NCBI RefSeq assembly: GCF_000316575.1
Contig: NC_019682.1
Coordinates: forward strand, 372,001-436,000
DNA: 64,000 nucleotides
Origin: Calothrix sp. PCC 7507
Lineage (GTDB): Bacteria; Cyanobacteriota; Cyanobacteriia; Cyanobacteriales; Nostocaceae
Direction: 5' to 3'
Part shown: in pieces, positions 27,865 to 36,776 of the stretch
Layout of the letters: each line of letters opens with the position of its first letter
Position numbering within the stretch: the first letter of the stretch is position 1
The notes under the pieces: model-generated
Seen by the model: only the letters and a program-made list of their open reading frames with translations
Databases searched by the model: none
Told to the model about the DNA's origin: nothing
Translations under genes and position numbers: made by a program

Positions 27865-30800
27865 TTACTTACCTTCCTCCAGAATCAACGTTGAATCAGC
27901 CACACGCCCAAATTCTTCTGGTGCATATTGTAGGTGAACTTGGGCACCAGGCCAGAGGAATGTACCGGGCGTGACAGAACGCACTAAGTAGTGGAGGCTA
28001 TAAACTCCTGGCTCTAAGTGATCAGCGTAGGCGATAATGCGATCGCTATAGATATTTTTAAATCCAAGTTGCCAACTATCGGCTTTTGCTTGTATTGCCG
28101 CTGTCGCAGTTTGGAAACTTGCGTCTACAGCTTCAAATCCGGCTGGTAGAGGATCATTAATTACCACATGATCCACGGGATGGTCAGCAACAAGCTCTAA
28201 CTCTATATCATACACCTTTCCGGGTGATAAAGTCAAGGGTTTATCTATCGCGTAAAGACCTAGTTTTTGTAGAACTTTTGCTTCACCGACTTTTTGAATT
28301 TCCCGCGTGACGCGCAAACCGTTAAATCTTCCTGGTTGATTTCCTTGCAAGCGATAATTATAAGCAACCAGATAATGTAACTTCCCTTCGCCTGATTTTT
28401 CTAGGGTTAAATCATTGCGTCCACGGGGTAATTTAGCCATCGGCACTTTTAAATTTACACTAGAATTACGGTAATCTTCAAAGCGATTTTCTCCTAATTT
28501 CTCCCCAGCTAATTGCACTGTCGCCACAAAGTTCGGCGGTGTAGGTTGCAGTTGACTATATTCTACTAAAGCTGTGAGGGCTTGGGCATTGTTATAACTA
28601 GTTTGCCATGTTCCATCCCGCCGCAACGCCAACAGACTTTGGAATAATTTATCTACAATTTCTGGCTGAGTTTTGTTAGCAATAAATAAACGTATTGCTT
28701 GCGCTTGCGTCGTAGTTGGTGAACTCATCCATTCCCAACTTGGTGGTAAACTCACAACGGCTGTGCGTCCAGTTTCGTAGACATTTTTTTGCAACTGAGT
28801 CAACATTTTTTGTGACTCATTTTTCCATTCGGGGAACTGAGATAGATATCGCGCCAGTTTAATTTGGGTGACGACATCAAACTTTTCACGCTGTTGATTA
28901 ATATCGGCGAGGAAGCTATTACGCTTGTCTCCCAGTTCGGCTAAAGCAATTAAAGCATTAAATTGGAGTTGATTTTTACAGAGTTGCTGTTTACAAAACT
29001 CGTATTGTCCAGGATTCGCCAGCACTTTTTGTAAATAACCTTTGAGGCGAGATGTTATCCCCGCATCTACCAAACCGGGGAATACTTGATTGGCTTTGGC
29101 TAAAGATTCGGCTGCGTAACCAGATACCCAAGGGTCAGATTTTTCTTGTCCAGGGAAAGCGGCGAAACCACCATCAGCGATTTGCAGCTTTTGCAATTTT
29201 TCAATGGCTTGATTCGCTTGTTTTTGGGGATTAAATTCTGCAAATGTCTGTCCATATTTTTGGGTGAGAGTTTGCAGATTGGCTGCAATTATGAGTTGAC
29301 TTGCGGCTGGTTCTGTGAATGGTAATGCATCATCGGCTAAAACTTGTTTTGCTGGTGCTTTGATTTCGGGAATTAAGCTACTCGCCAATTGAATATCTAA
29401 ACCTCCCGCTGTGGGGATGGTATTTTTATCGACATTTAAAGGAATTTTTACTTGCTTTTCAGTGACACCAGTTTCAACAACTTGTTCTGTAATTTCTATT
29501 GGCTTAATTTCTAACGGAACTTCAAAAGCATCAGTTGCATTATTTAGCTGAGTGTTAAATTGAACTTTCCCGACTCCCACACTATCAGCCAGCATGGGGA
29601 AGCGATAAGCGCGAGTAGCAGTTTCCGCGTTGGTTTGTAAAGTGGTAGCTGTGGGGTTTTTCTCGGCAAACTTCACCGTACCGCTCAAGTTACCATTGAT
29701 AGTGAGATTTCCTGTGCTTCCGGTGTTGTTGGTGACTGATAAACCGGCGAGTAGGCGATCGCCTGGACGGGCAAACTGTGGCAAAATGGCATTAGTTAGT
29801 AGTGGTTTGGTGCTGATAAACGTCGCATCAGCATTGCCAAAACGCAGATTTCCATCAGTCGCCACAGCCATCACCCGCCATGTCGTCAAATCATCTGGTA
29901 ATTTAAATGTTATCTGTGCTTGACCACTAGCATCGGCAATCACCGAACCATTATAGTAAGCTAAAGCTTGAAAGTCAGTGCGGGTGCGAGTATTCGCCAC
30001 GCCACCAGACAACCCACCGCCATAACCCCAACCTTTGGGTTTAGCCACATCTTGCGGTTGTATCACCACATCCGGGCGATTATCGCTGAAGCGGGTAGAT
30101 ATCTGCTGTTCAGCATAAACCTTATTCACCAAATCTGGCGGACGATATCCAGAAAGTTGCAGTATCGCCTCATTCACCACCATGACTGTGAATTGTCCGG
30201 AAGCGGGATTTCCCTGATTATCTTTTAATTCCAGTTTGACAGTTGTTTCCGTACCAGGGGCTAGTGATGGTTGCGTTGGCGTGACTTGCACTTTTAAATA
30301 CTTATCTTGCAAGTTAACGTTAAAAGGTGCAAAGCCAATTTTCACGAGTTTATCTAAACTTCCCGGTTCCAGCTGATTTAAACTCACACCTTGACGAACT
30401 AACACAGCTTGTACTGCTGCATTTGGTAACATTTCTGGTGTGACTTGAAACTGAATTTGTGGTGCGCCTCCCTTAACTTTGGTAACTTGTTGATAGAGAG
30501 GCTTATCTTTGACTACCGCAAAATACAATTCTGCATCTGGATAGGGAGATTGAATTAGAACAGTAGCCGTTTCTCCAGATTTATATTCCTTTTTATTCAG
30601 TTTAACTTCCAAAAAATCCTGTTCTTTATCACCCCAATACACAGGATTTTCTCCAGTCGCCCAAATTTGTAAATCTGTAGCGCTGATTTCATCCTTGGTA
30701 TTGGTAAAATTAGCTCTGATGCGGTAAGAACCTGATTCTGTTGGTTTGAGATTTATGATTTGTGGACTCTCTGCAGATGTAACTTCCGCTTCTGCAACAG

Positions 30801-33705
30801 TTTTATATTCCACTTGATTTTTTGGTGTCCGACTACCTTCTAGCAATTGGGTAACATTACTATATTTTATCTGTTGTAATTCCAGCTTCACCCTTTCCCC
30901 TGTGATGGCTTTACCTTGAGGTTCAGTGACAATCACTTCCACAGGAAAAGCTTTACCCGCATCAGCAACGAAGTTACTTTTCAACCCAATCAGCCGATTA
31001 CTTGGTAAAGCTGTAAAAGTTTGGGAATTCGCCACAGATAAATTAGAAACATCTGCAACTTGCACATCCACTTGATAAGTCATCGCATAAGGTAAATCCT
31101 TAGCCACTGTGATTATTTGGTCACTTTTACCAGCAGCATCTAGCTTAGTATTAGTTTCCAGCACATCGCTAGGTAAATTAGGACTTTCTTCTGGCCAAAA
31201 CCATTGTCTACCAAAAGAGAATTCCTCCCAATTTTTGGGGACAAAGTTCGCCTGCTTGCGGGTGACAAAATATTTTGCTTCTCCACCTTCCACAGGCGCA
31301 CCAAATAGATAATTACTTGCAGCTTTAGCCTCAACTTTCTCGTCAATCAAAGCAAATTCTTTATCTAATTTGAGTTCGACTTTAAAATTTGGTGGCTTGA
31401 ACTCTGCGACTCGGAATTCTCCAGATATTTCTTGTCCCTGCTTCCCCTTAGCTTGGATATTATAGTAACCTAACTTCTGACTCTTCTGAATTGGTAACTC
31501 TAAAGAAAACGTCCCAAATTCATTAGTGGTTTGTGTACCTAAATCTGTCTTCTGTCCATCGGGATTTACCAGAGTTAATTGGTAAGCCGCATTTTTATCT
31601 TGTTGGATACTACCATTTTGCAAGTAATCAGCAAAACCAGTCAACCAAGCTTTTTCTCCTGGTTGATATAACTGTCTATCAGAGAAAATTACCCCTCGTG
31701 ATTCTGGCTTCTCTTCTTGCCAACCTGCATCAATCCCATAACCATAAACACCACTATATTCTTCAGTGCGCGTGAATGCCCAATCTTGATTTTCGCGGGC
31801 AATGACTAATAATTGTGGCGATTTCACAAATCTTTGCTTACCAGCAAAACATGTCTGTAAATCTTCCCGCTTAATACTTAAATTTCCATTTGCATCAGTT
31901 TTACCAGATGCACAAGGTGTAGGTTGAGTCAGAGACTTCGCTTCTAATTTTAACCCCGAGCGGAGCCGAGGGGTTGATTCATAAATTTCCACAGTAGCCG
32001 CGTTGACTGGTGAACCATCACTCAGATGATGAACACGAATTAAACCAGACTCCGGAAACCACTGGGAAAATACACCCAAATTCGTTAATTGAACCAAACC
32101 ATATATAGTGGGTTCCCGCCACAATTCCTTACCATTTTCTTGATATTGATTTGTGCGCGCCTGAACTCCATAAGCTAACATCCCTGTAGGGGAAGATAGC
32201 TTTTCTTTTAGCGGTACGGTAATATCAAGGGGCTGATTTTTTTTAGTCGAAACGTCGCTAACAATTGCAATTGAAATTATCTGATTACCCACCAACGCAG
32301 AACTATCAAGGGGCTGATTTTTTTGAGTCGAAACGGGGAAACTTTGCCATTTAGCAGGTTTCGGTAATAAATCGTTCTCATTCCCCTTGGGAAAAGCAGA
32401 ATTGAAATAAACTAAATCTGTTGGTTGCAAGACTCGATAAGCTGCTTTATATTTTCCTTCTGGTAAATTTATAGTATTGATATTTAACTGTAAATCTTTA
32501 CCTGTTGGGAAAATGTTCAAGTCTGAAGGTGCCCAAATATCGCCAGCTAAATCACCTGTTTCATATTGTACTGTCACAGGCTTACCCAAAGTTTGCCCAA
32601 ATTTATCTTTAAGATTTTCACCCAGAGTAATTGTATAACTAGTCGCTGGCGCTAAAGCATAAGGATTGATGCTGACTACCTTATCTTCTTCATTGACTTG
32701 GATAAGCCGAGAAATATCTTTGGGTGCGGGATTAATTTGAATATTTTTTACAACTGAATCGGCAACTAAGATATTATTAAATTCTAATTGGGGGCTACCT
32801 TTAACAAATCTACCATAGGTACCGTTAGCATCGGGTTGTCCATATAAGTTAATCTTTTGAAATGCCAAAGGTGAATAAGTTGCCAACTTACTAACAAATT
32901 CCTTCTCACTAGGCAGATTACCATAGGCTGGACGTATTCCGGGAGCAAATTTTAAGCGATAACTAGTCGCTTTTTCTAGATTTTGTTGGGGTGTAAGGTT
33001 ATAAATCCAATTACGCCCTGAGTGGTCAAATTTTTCCAGAGGATCTGCATTTTCTTCTGGTTTTTCTTCCTTGGCTAAAGCGACTTTGAACTGTACACCC
33101 TGGTTTTTACCTTCAGGAACTAATTGTAAATGTTCCTGCACAGAAGGTATATCTAGTTCTACGTTCGATGTGAACTGTAATTTTTCTTGTAAATCTATTG
33201 GTTGAATCTCTGCTTTTTCAACAGGATTCACACCCGGTAAGTTAGTCAACTTGATAGATTCTGTGTTAAAAGTCCAAGCTAAATCTTTATCTAGGCGATG
33301 ATTTTTTAAATCTGCCAACCCAGCTTTTAAAGTCACCTGAAAGCGCGTTGCTTGTGGTAAAGCTTTATCACCTTGAAAACCTACCATGCGCGGTGTCAAA
33401 AACCGGAATTGTCCAGGTAAAGGTGGATCAAGTTTAAAACTTTGTAAGATTTTTTGCTGTTCCGGACTGTCTAAACTTTCAACGGGAATTAAAGCTTCTT
33501 TAAACCGGATGCGGATTTGATTTAGAGGTTTCGCATCACCAATCGGACTAATTTGGGCAATCCATTCTGGTAAATTTGGCGGTGGGAGTGGAGAAACTGC
33601 AGCTAGTTGTTCTTTACCTGATTTGACACCAATTAAATTACATCCTGTAATCACCAGGAAGATTGTGAGGGAGAGTAGGAAATATTTTAAAATTTTATTA
33701 ATCAT
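27865..33705 (-). CDS. Alpha-2-macroglobulin-like lipoprotein without thioester motif
   Basis: A 1946-residue envelope protein. The N-terminus is a lipoprotein signal peptide ending in LVITGC, so Cys22 should be acylated. The body has many beta-rich macroglobulin domains, an A2M core segment (VFSDRQLYQPGEKAWLTGF near residue 670; AYYNGSVIADASGQAQITF and LPDDLTTWRVMAVATDGN near 1260-1290), then an alpha-helical thioester-type domain. At the expected CxEQ site the sequence reads LPFTEPAASQ, so the protease-trapping thioester is missing, as in YfaS-like bacterial forms. Bacterial members are thought to protect the periplasm against proteases and are often paired with PBP1C, which is the divergent neighbour here. 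Two in-frame repeat insertions are listed separately. Length is in the usual 1500-1950 range. Confidence 0.93.
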   Translation of the reverse strand: MINKILKYFLLSLTIFLVITGCNLIGVKSGKEQLAAVSPLPPPNLPEWIAQISPIGDAKPLNQIRIRFKEALIPVESLDSPEQQKILQSFKLDPPLPGQFRFLTPRMVGFQGDKALPQATRFQVTLKAGLADLKNHRLDKDLAWTFNTESIKLTNLPGVNPVEKAEIQPIDLQEKLQFTSNVELDIPSVQEHLQLVPEGKNQGVQFKVALAKEEKPEENADPLEKFDHSGRNWIYNLTPQQNLEKATSYRLKFAPGIRPAYGNLPSEKEFVSKLATYSPLAFQKINLYGQPDANGTYGRFVKGSPQLEFNNILVADSVVKNIQINPAPKDISRLIQVNEEDKVVSINPYALAPATSYTITLGENLKDKFGQTLGKPVTVQYETGDLAGDIWAPSDLNIFPTGKDLQLNINTINLPEGKYKAAYRVLQPTDLVYFNSAFPKGNENDLLPKPAKWQSFPVSTQKNQPLDSSALVGNQIISIAIVSDVSTKKNQPLDITVPLKEKLSSPTGMLAYGVQARTNQYQENGKELWREPTIYGLVQLTNLGVFSQWFPESGLIRVHHLSDGSPVNAATVEIYESTPRLRSGLKLEAKSLTQPTPCASGKTDANGNLSIKREDLQTCFAGKQRFVKSPQLLVIARENQDWAFTRTEEYSGVYGYGIDAGWQEEKPESRGVIFSDRQLYQPGEKAWLTGFADYLQNGSIQQDKNAAYQLTLVNPDGQKTDLGTQTTNEFGTFSLELPIQKSQKLGYYNIQAKGKQGQEISGEFRVAEFKPPNFKVELKLDKEFALIDEKVEAKAASNYLFGAPVEGGEAKYFVTRKQANFVPKNWEEFSFGRQWFWPEESPNLPSDVLETNTKLDAAGKSDQIITVAKDLPYAMTYQVDVQVADVSNLSVANSQTFTALPSNRLIGLKSNFVADAGKAFPVEVIVTEPQGKAITGERVKLELQQIKYSNVTQLLEGSRTPKNQVEYKTVAEAEVTSAESPQIINLKPTESGSYRIRANFTNTKDEISATDLQIWATGENPVYWGDKEQDFLEVKLNKKEYKSGETATVLIQSPYPDAELYFAVVKDKPLYQQVTKVKGGAPQIQFQVTPEMLPNAAVQAVLVRQGVSLNQLEPGSLDKLVKIGFAPFNVNLQDKYLKVQVTPTQPSLAPGTETTVKLELKDNQGNPASGQFTVMVVNEAILQLSGYRPPDLVNKVYAEQQISTRFSDNRPDVVIQPQDVAKPKGWGYGGGLSGGVANTRTRTDFQALAYYNGSVIADASGQAQITFKLPDDLTTWRVMAVATDGNLRFGNADATFISTKPLLTNAILPQFARPGDRLLAGLSVTNNTGSTGNLTINGNLSGTVKFAEKNPTATTLQTNAETATRAYRFPMLADSVGVGKVQFNTQLNNATDAFEVPLEIKPIEITEQVVETGVTEKQVKIPLNVDKNTIPTAGGLDIQLASSLIPEIKAPAKQVLADDALPFTEPAASQLIIAANLQTLTQKYGQTFAEFNPQKQANQAIEKLQKLQIADGGFAAFPGQEKSDPWVSGYAAESLAKANQVFPGLVDAGITSRLKGYLQKVLANPGQYEFCKQQLCKNQLQFNALIALAELGDKRNSFLADINQQREKFDVVTQIKLARYLSQFPEWKNESQKMLTQLQKNVYETGRTAVVSLPPSWEWMSSPTTTQAQAIRLFIANKTQPEIVDKLFQSLLALRRDGTWQTSYNNAQALTALVEYSQLQPTPPNFVATVQLAGEKLGENRFEDYRNSSVNLKVPMAKLPRGRNDLTLEKSGEGKLHYLVAYNYRLQGNQPGRFNGLRVTREIQKVGEAKVLQKLGLYAIDKPLTLSPGKVYDIELELVADHPVDHVVINDPLPAGFEAVDASFQTATAAIQAKADSWQLGFKNIYSDRIIAYADHLEPGVYSLHYLVRSVTPGTFLWPGAQVHLQYAPEEFGRVADSTLILEEGK
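31952..31975. repeat. Palindromic repeat inserted in frame in the alpha-2-macroglobulin gene
   Basis: AACCCCGAGCGGAGCCGAGG with a following GGTT forms an imperfect hairpin (AACCCC pairs with GGGGTT). On the coding strand it adds residues of the type STPRLRSGLKL in a surface loop. It resembles the short interspersed palindromes of Nostoc genomes and does not break the frame. Confidence 0.55.
32223..32335. repeat. 32-bp direct duplication within the alpha-2-macroglobulin gene
   Basis: TATCAAGGGGCTGATTTTTT occurs at 32223 and again at 32304, each followed by a variable base and AGTCGAAACG; the two 32-base copies differ at a single position. They are 81 bases apart, exactly 27 codons, and both encode K-N-Q-P-L-D on the minus strand. 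Confidence 0.8.
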
Positions 33706-34149
33706 AATTTATATAATTAAAGGAGCGTGATTATTAAATACCGGGCTTCTTGCATAAATATTTTTTTTGTCTCACGCAGAGGCGCAGAGGCGCAGAGGAA
33801 GAAACAAGATTGTGGACTAACTACATGAAACATTCTGTAATTATAGAAAGTAGGCTTTTTGCAAACCTCGTAATTTTTGCGTTCTTCTTTGCGCCTTTGC
33901 GCCTCTGCGTGAGATAAAGAAAATGTGGTTCATTCACCTAAGAATCTAAAATAACTAATATAGTTTAGTTGTTCCAAAAAATGACTAAAATTCTTAATTA
34001 TTAACAAGTTGATTTTTTATCAACACACTAATTTACATCTATAAAGTTATCCTTATAGATGCATTGTTAAATATTTGATATGTTTCCTGATCCAGCTATA
34101 ATCACTAAGTCAAAATTAAAGTAAATTTAATTAGGCAGGGGATTTGCTG
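33706..34149. other. Divergent promoter region of the alpha-2-macroglobulin and pbpC genes
   Basis: Apart from the inverted-repeat element, the right-hand part (33930-34130) is A/T-rich, with TATAAT at about 34098 in CAGCTATAATCACTAAG, a good -10 candidate for pbpC. No gene is seen. Confidence 0.5.
33764..33919. repeat. Inverted-repeat element (about 36-bp arms) between the alpha-2-macroglobulin and pbpC genes
   Basis: The left arm reads CTCACGCAGAGGCGCAGAGG from 33771 with flanking bases, and the right arm ends with CCTCTGCGTGAGATAAAG at 33902-33919. The arms pair over about 36 bases with few mismatches and are about 80 bases apart. The element encodes nothing. A related single copy is at 27823-27862. 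Confidence 0.7.
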
Positions 34150-36528
34150 ATGAAACTAACTTCACGTTGGCTGATCCAGATTACGCATAAACTGGGACAT
34201 CAGCTGCATCGTAAAACTAGCAAAGTTATCTTAGTTTTGCTGCTGATGTGCTTTGTGGTGCGTTTACTGCCTTATTTTGCCCCGATTCGGGCTACAGATA
34301 TCATTCAAAATCAATTAGCTTTGCAGTTTAGCGATCGCCATAATCTACCACTAGGCACTCTACTCACCCGCGATCAAGAGCATACCGCAGTAGTGCCACT
34401 AAATCAGGTTTCTCCCCAATTTATCCACGCCATCCTCGCCGCAGAAGATAGCAGCTTCTATCATCATGGGGCGTTGGATATCAAAGCCATTATCCGCGCC
34501 ATCAAAGAAGCCATCCACGCCCGCAAGATTGTTTCTGGTGCTTCTACTGTTACCATGCAATTGGCACGAATGCTAGATCCTGTCCCCCGGACTTTCTCAG
34601 CTAAATTGCGTGAGGTTTGGCTAGCTTGGCGGTTAACAGCCGGGATGAATAAGGATGAAATTCTCTCTGCATATATCAACCGTCTGCCAATGGGAGGTAA
34701 TATCTATGGTGTAGAAGCCGCCGCCAGGACTTATTTTTCCACACCAGCCAGTGATTTGAACATTGCCCAAGCTAGTTTGTTGGCTGCTATCCCCAATAAT
34801 CCAACTTACTTTAATCCTTACGCACATTGGGAACGCCTCAAGCAACGCCAAAAATATGTCTTGAATCGGATGGTGAAGGAAGGATATATTACGAGTGCGA
34901 TCGCACAACAAGTATATACAGAAAAAGTGGTCTTTCAGCCCCGCCAACAGGGAATCATCGCCGCCCCACACTTTTTGTTTTGGCTAGCAAGACAAGAAGG
35001 TAAGGAAAATAATTCATCCTCTCCCATCTACACTACAATAGATAGACCTCTGCAACAATTTGTCGAAGCACAGGTAAAGCAAATAATTTCCTCCCTCGCT
35101 ACCAACAACGTCCACGATGCTGCAGCTTTAGTGGTTGACAACCACACTGGGGAAGTTTTGGCTTATGTCGGTTCGCCTGATTATTTTAATGATGTCAAAT
35201 TGGGAAGCAATGACGGTGTACAAGCCCTACGTCAACCAGGATCTACCCTCAAACCGTTCGTCTATGAATTAGCTTTAGAAAAAAGTCTTATACGTCCCAA
35301 TACAATCTTAGCAGATGTCCCTGCCCACTACGCCATTCCCGGTGCAAAACTTTACAGCCCTACAGATTATACCCAAAGCTTCCTCGGCCCAGTACGGGTA
35401 CGCATCGCTTTAGCAAACTCCTTAAATGTACCCGCCGTTAGAGTATTAGAAAAAGTTGGTGTAGAGACTTTTTTATCACGTCTGCATCAACTAGGTTTTG
35501 CACACCTCACCCAAACCCCAGAATATTACGGCTTAGGTTTGACTCTCGGTAGTGGCGAAGTCAACCTGTGGGAACTCACCCGCGCCTACCTCACCATCGC
35601 CAGAATGGGAGAACCCACAGATTTAATTACTACCCTGCCCCCTGCCCCCCGCCCCCTTGCCCTGAGCGTAGTCGTTCGCGTAGCGTCTCGCAGAGAAGGG
35701 CTGCCCCCTGCCTCTTCCCCCAAAACTTGGCAAATAATCACCGATATTTTGAGCGATCGCCATGCCCGCGCTACAGCTTTTGGTGTAAACTCTGTATTAA
35801 ATCTCCCTTTCCCGTCCGCTGTTAAAACAGGCACTTCCTCGAATTTCCGTGATACTTGGACAGTTGGCTTTACCACCGATTACACAGTCGCCACCTGGGT
35901 AGGTAATTTCAACGGCGAACCCATGCGCCAAGTATCAGGAGTTACAGGCGCAGCACCCTTGTGGAATCGGATTATGTTACATCTGCATGAAAATCAAGAA
36001 CCAGCAGATTTTCCTCCTCCCGAAGGTTTAATTAAACTTCCTATTTGTGCAATATCAGGATTAAAACCGACACCAGATTGCACTTCCGTTGTTCAAGAAT
36101 ATTTTTACCCAGAAGATAAAATCGCCTACGAACAACAAAATAATTTTAATTTGCCGTCAGAGTATAATCACTGGTTAGCAAAACAGCAACAATCGAGTTT
36201 TGGTGCTAGCAATCTCAGAATTTTATCTCCCCAACAAGGCGATTTATTTTTGCTGTATCCCGGAGAACAGACACCGCAAAAGTTAGAGTTTAAGCTGATA
36301 AATAAAGCATCAGACGCTGTAGAGTGGTGGCTAAATGGTGAAAAATTACCTCCACAGTCAGCTAATTCTTTATTTTGGCAACTGCGCCCTGGTAATTGGA
36401 CTTTAGAAGCTAGAAGTGGTGCTATCAGCGACAAAGTCAATTTTCAAGTGCAGTTAGCGAGAATCAAACCCAGAAGCCGGGGTTTTAGCATTGTTAATCC
36501 CAAACTGTCACAGCATTCTCTGCAATAA
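34150..36528 (+). CDS. pbpC: Penicillin-binding protein 1C (bifunctional peptidoglycan synthase)
   Basis: I choose the ATG at 34150, 8 bases after AGGGG, giving 792 residues; a TTG two codons upstream is less likely. One N-terminal membrane anchor (about 25-43, with VILVLLLMCFVVRLLPYF) is followed by a GT51 transglycosylase domain (AAEDSSFYHHGALDIKA with the catalytic Glu near 98; ASTVTMQLARML near 134). The transpeptidase domain has RQPGSTLKPF (catalytic Ser near 364), ANSLN near 423, and AVKTGTSSNFRDTW near 558. A C-terminal BiPBP_C-like beta domain ends the protein. This polymerises and cross-links peptidoglycan outside the inner membrane. Residues of about 497-525 are an in-frame repeat insertion rich in Pro and Arg. 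It is divergent from the alpha-2-macroglobulin gene, its usual partner. Confidence 0.95.
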   Translation: MKLTSRWLIQITHKLGHQLHRKTSKVILVLLLMCFVVRLLPYFAPIRATDIIQNQLALQFSDRHNLPLGTLLTRDQEHTAVVPLNQVSPQFIHAILAAEDSSFYHHGALDIKAIIRAIKEAIHARKIVSGASTVTMQLARMLDPVPRTFSAKLREVWLAWRLTAGMNKDEILSAYINRLPMGGNIYGVEAAARTYFSTPASDLNIAQASLLAAIPNNPTYFNPYAHWERLKQRQKYVLNRMVKEGYITSAIAQQVYTEKVVFQPRQQGIIAAPHFLFWLARQEGKENNSSSPIYTTIDRPLQQFVEAQVKQIISSLATNNVHDAAALVVDNHTGEVLAYVGSPDYFNDVKLGSNDGVQALRQPGSTLKPFVYELALEKSLIRPNTILADVPAHYAIPGAKLYSPTDYTQSFLGPVRVRIALANSLNVPAVRVLEKVGVETFLSRLHQLGFAHLTQTPEYYGLGLTLGSGEVNLWELTRAYLTIARMGEPTDLITTLPPAPRPLALSVVVRVASRREGLPPASSPKTWQIITDILSDRHARATAFGVNSVLNLPFPSAVKTGTSSNFRDTWTVGFTTDYTVATWVGNFNGEPMRQVSGVTGAAPLWNRIMLHLHENQEPADFPPPEGLIKLPICAISGLKPTPDCTSVVQEYFYPEDKIAYEQQNNFNLPSEYNHWLAKQQQSSFGASNLRILSPQQGDLFLLYPGEQTPQKLEFKLINKASDAVEWWLNGEKLPPQSANSLFWQLRPGNWTLEARSGAISDKVNFQVQLARIKPRSRGFSIVNPKLSQHSLQ
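35635..35725. repeat. In-frame interspersed repeat inside pbpC
   Basis: A C-rich run (CCCTGCCCCCTGCCCCCCGC) leads into CCTGAGCGTAGTCG and TTCGCGTAGCGTCTCGCAGA, a copy of a Nostoc-type palindromic repeat, then a second C-rich run. Composition is unlike the flanking gene. It encodes LALSVVVRVASRREGLPPAS between the YLTIARMG and TWQIITDIL segments and keeps the frame. Confidence 0.75.
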
Positions 36529-36608
36529 ATTTCTTCTATCTTCAGAAATTTGCCGTTTGGAGATTGATGATATAAATTGGTGCTGAAGTTTTAGTGAAGA
36601 ATTCACCC

Positions 36609-36776
36609 ATGACAACTACACAGACTAGTGTAAATACCCAAGAGAAGAAATCCGCCAAGAAGAAACAGCAGTCTTTTCCTCGGATGGATATTGGTGCGCC
36701 TCAAGTACCACTTCGTAAAAGCCGACTTCAAAAGCAACAGCATGAGTTACTCAGTGACTGGGAACACGCCAGTTAA
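36609..36776 (+). CDS. Small basic hypothetical protein (55 residues)
   Basis: A short frame downstream of pbpC on the same strand; I place the start at the ATG at 36609 (a GTG five codons earlier is also open). The protein is Lys/Gln-rich (EKKSAKKKQQSF), then MDIGAPQVPLRKSRLQKQQH, and ends in LLSDWEHAS. No family is recognised, and the ribosome binding site is weak. Its last 30 bases overlap the end of the convergent kinase-like gene. The skewed but protein-like composition makes it more likely real than not. Confidence 0.5.
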   Translation: MTTTQTSVNTQEKKSAKKKQQSFPRMDIGAPQVPLRKSRLQKQQHELLSDWEHAS

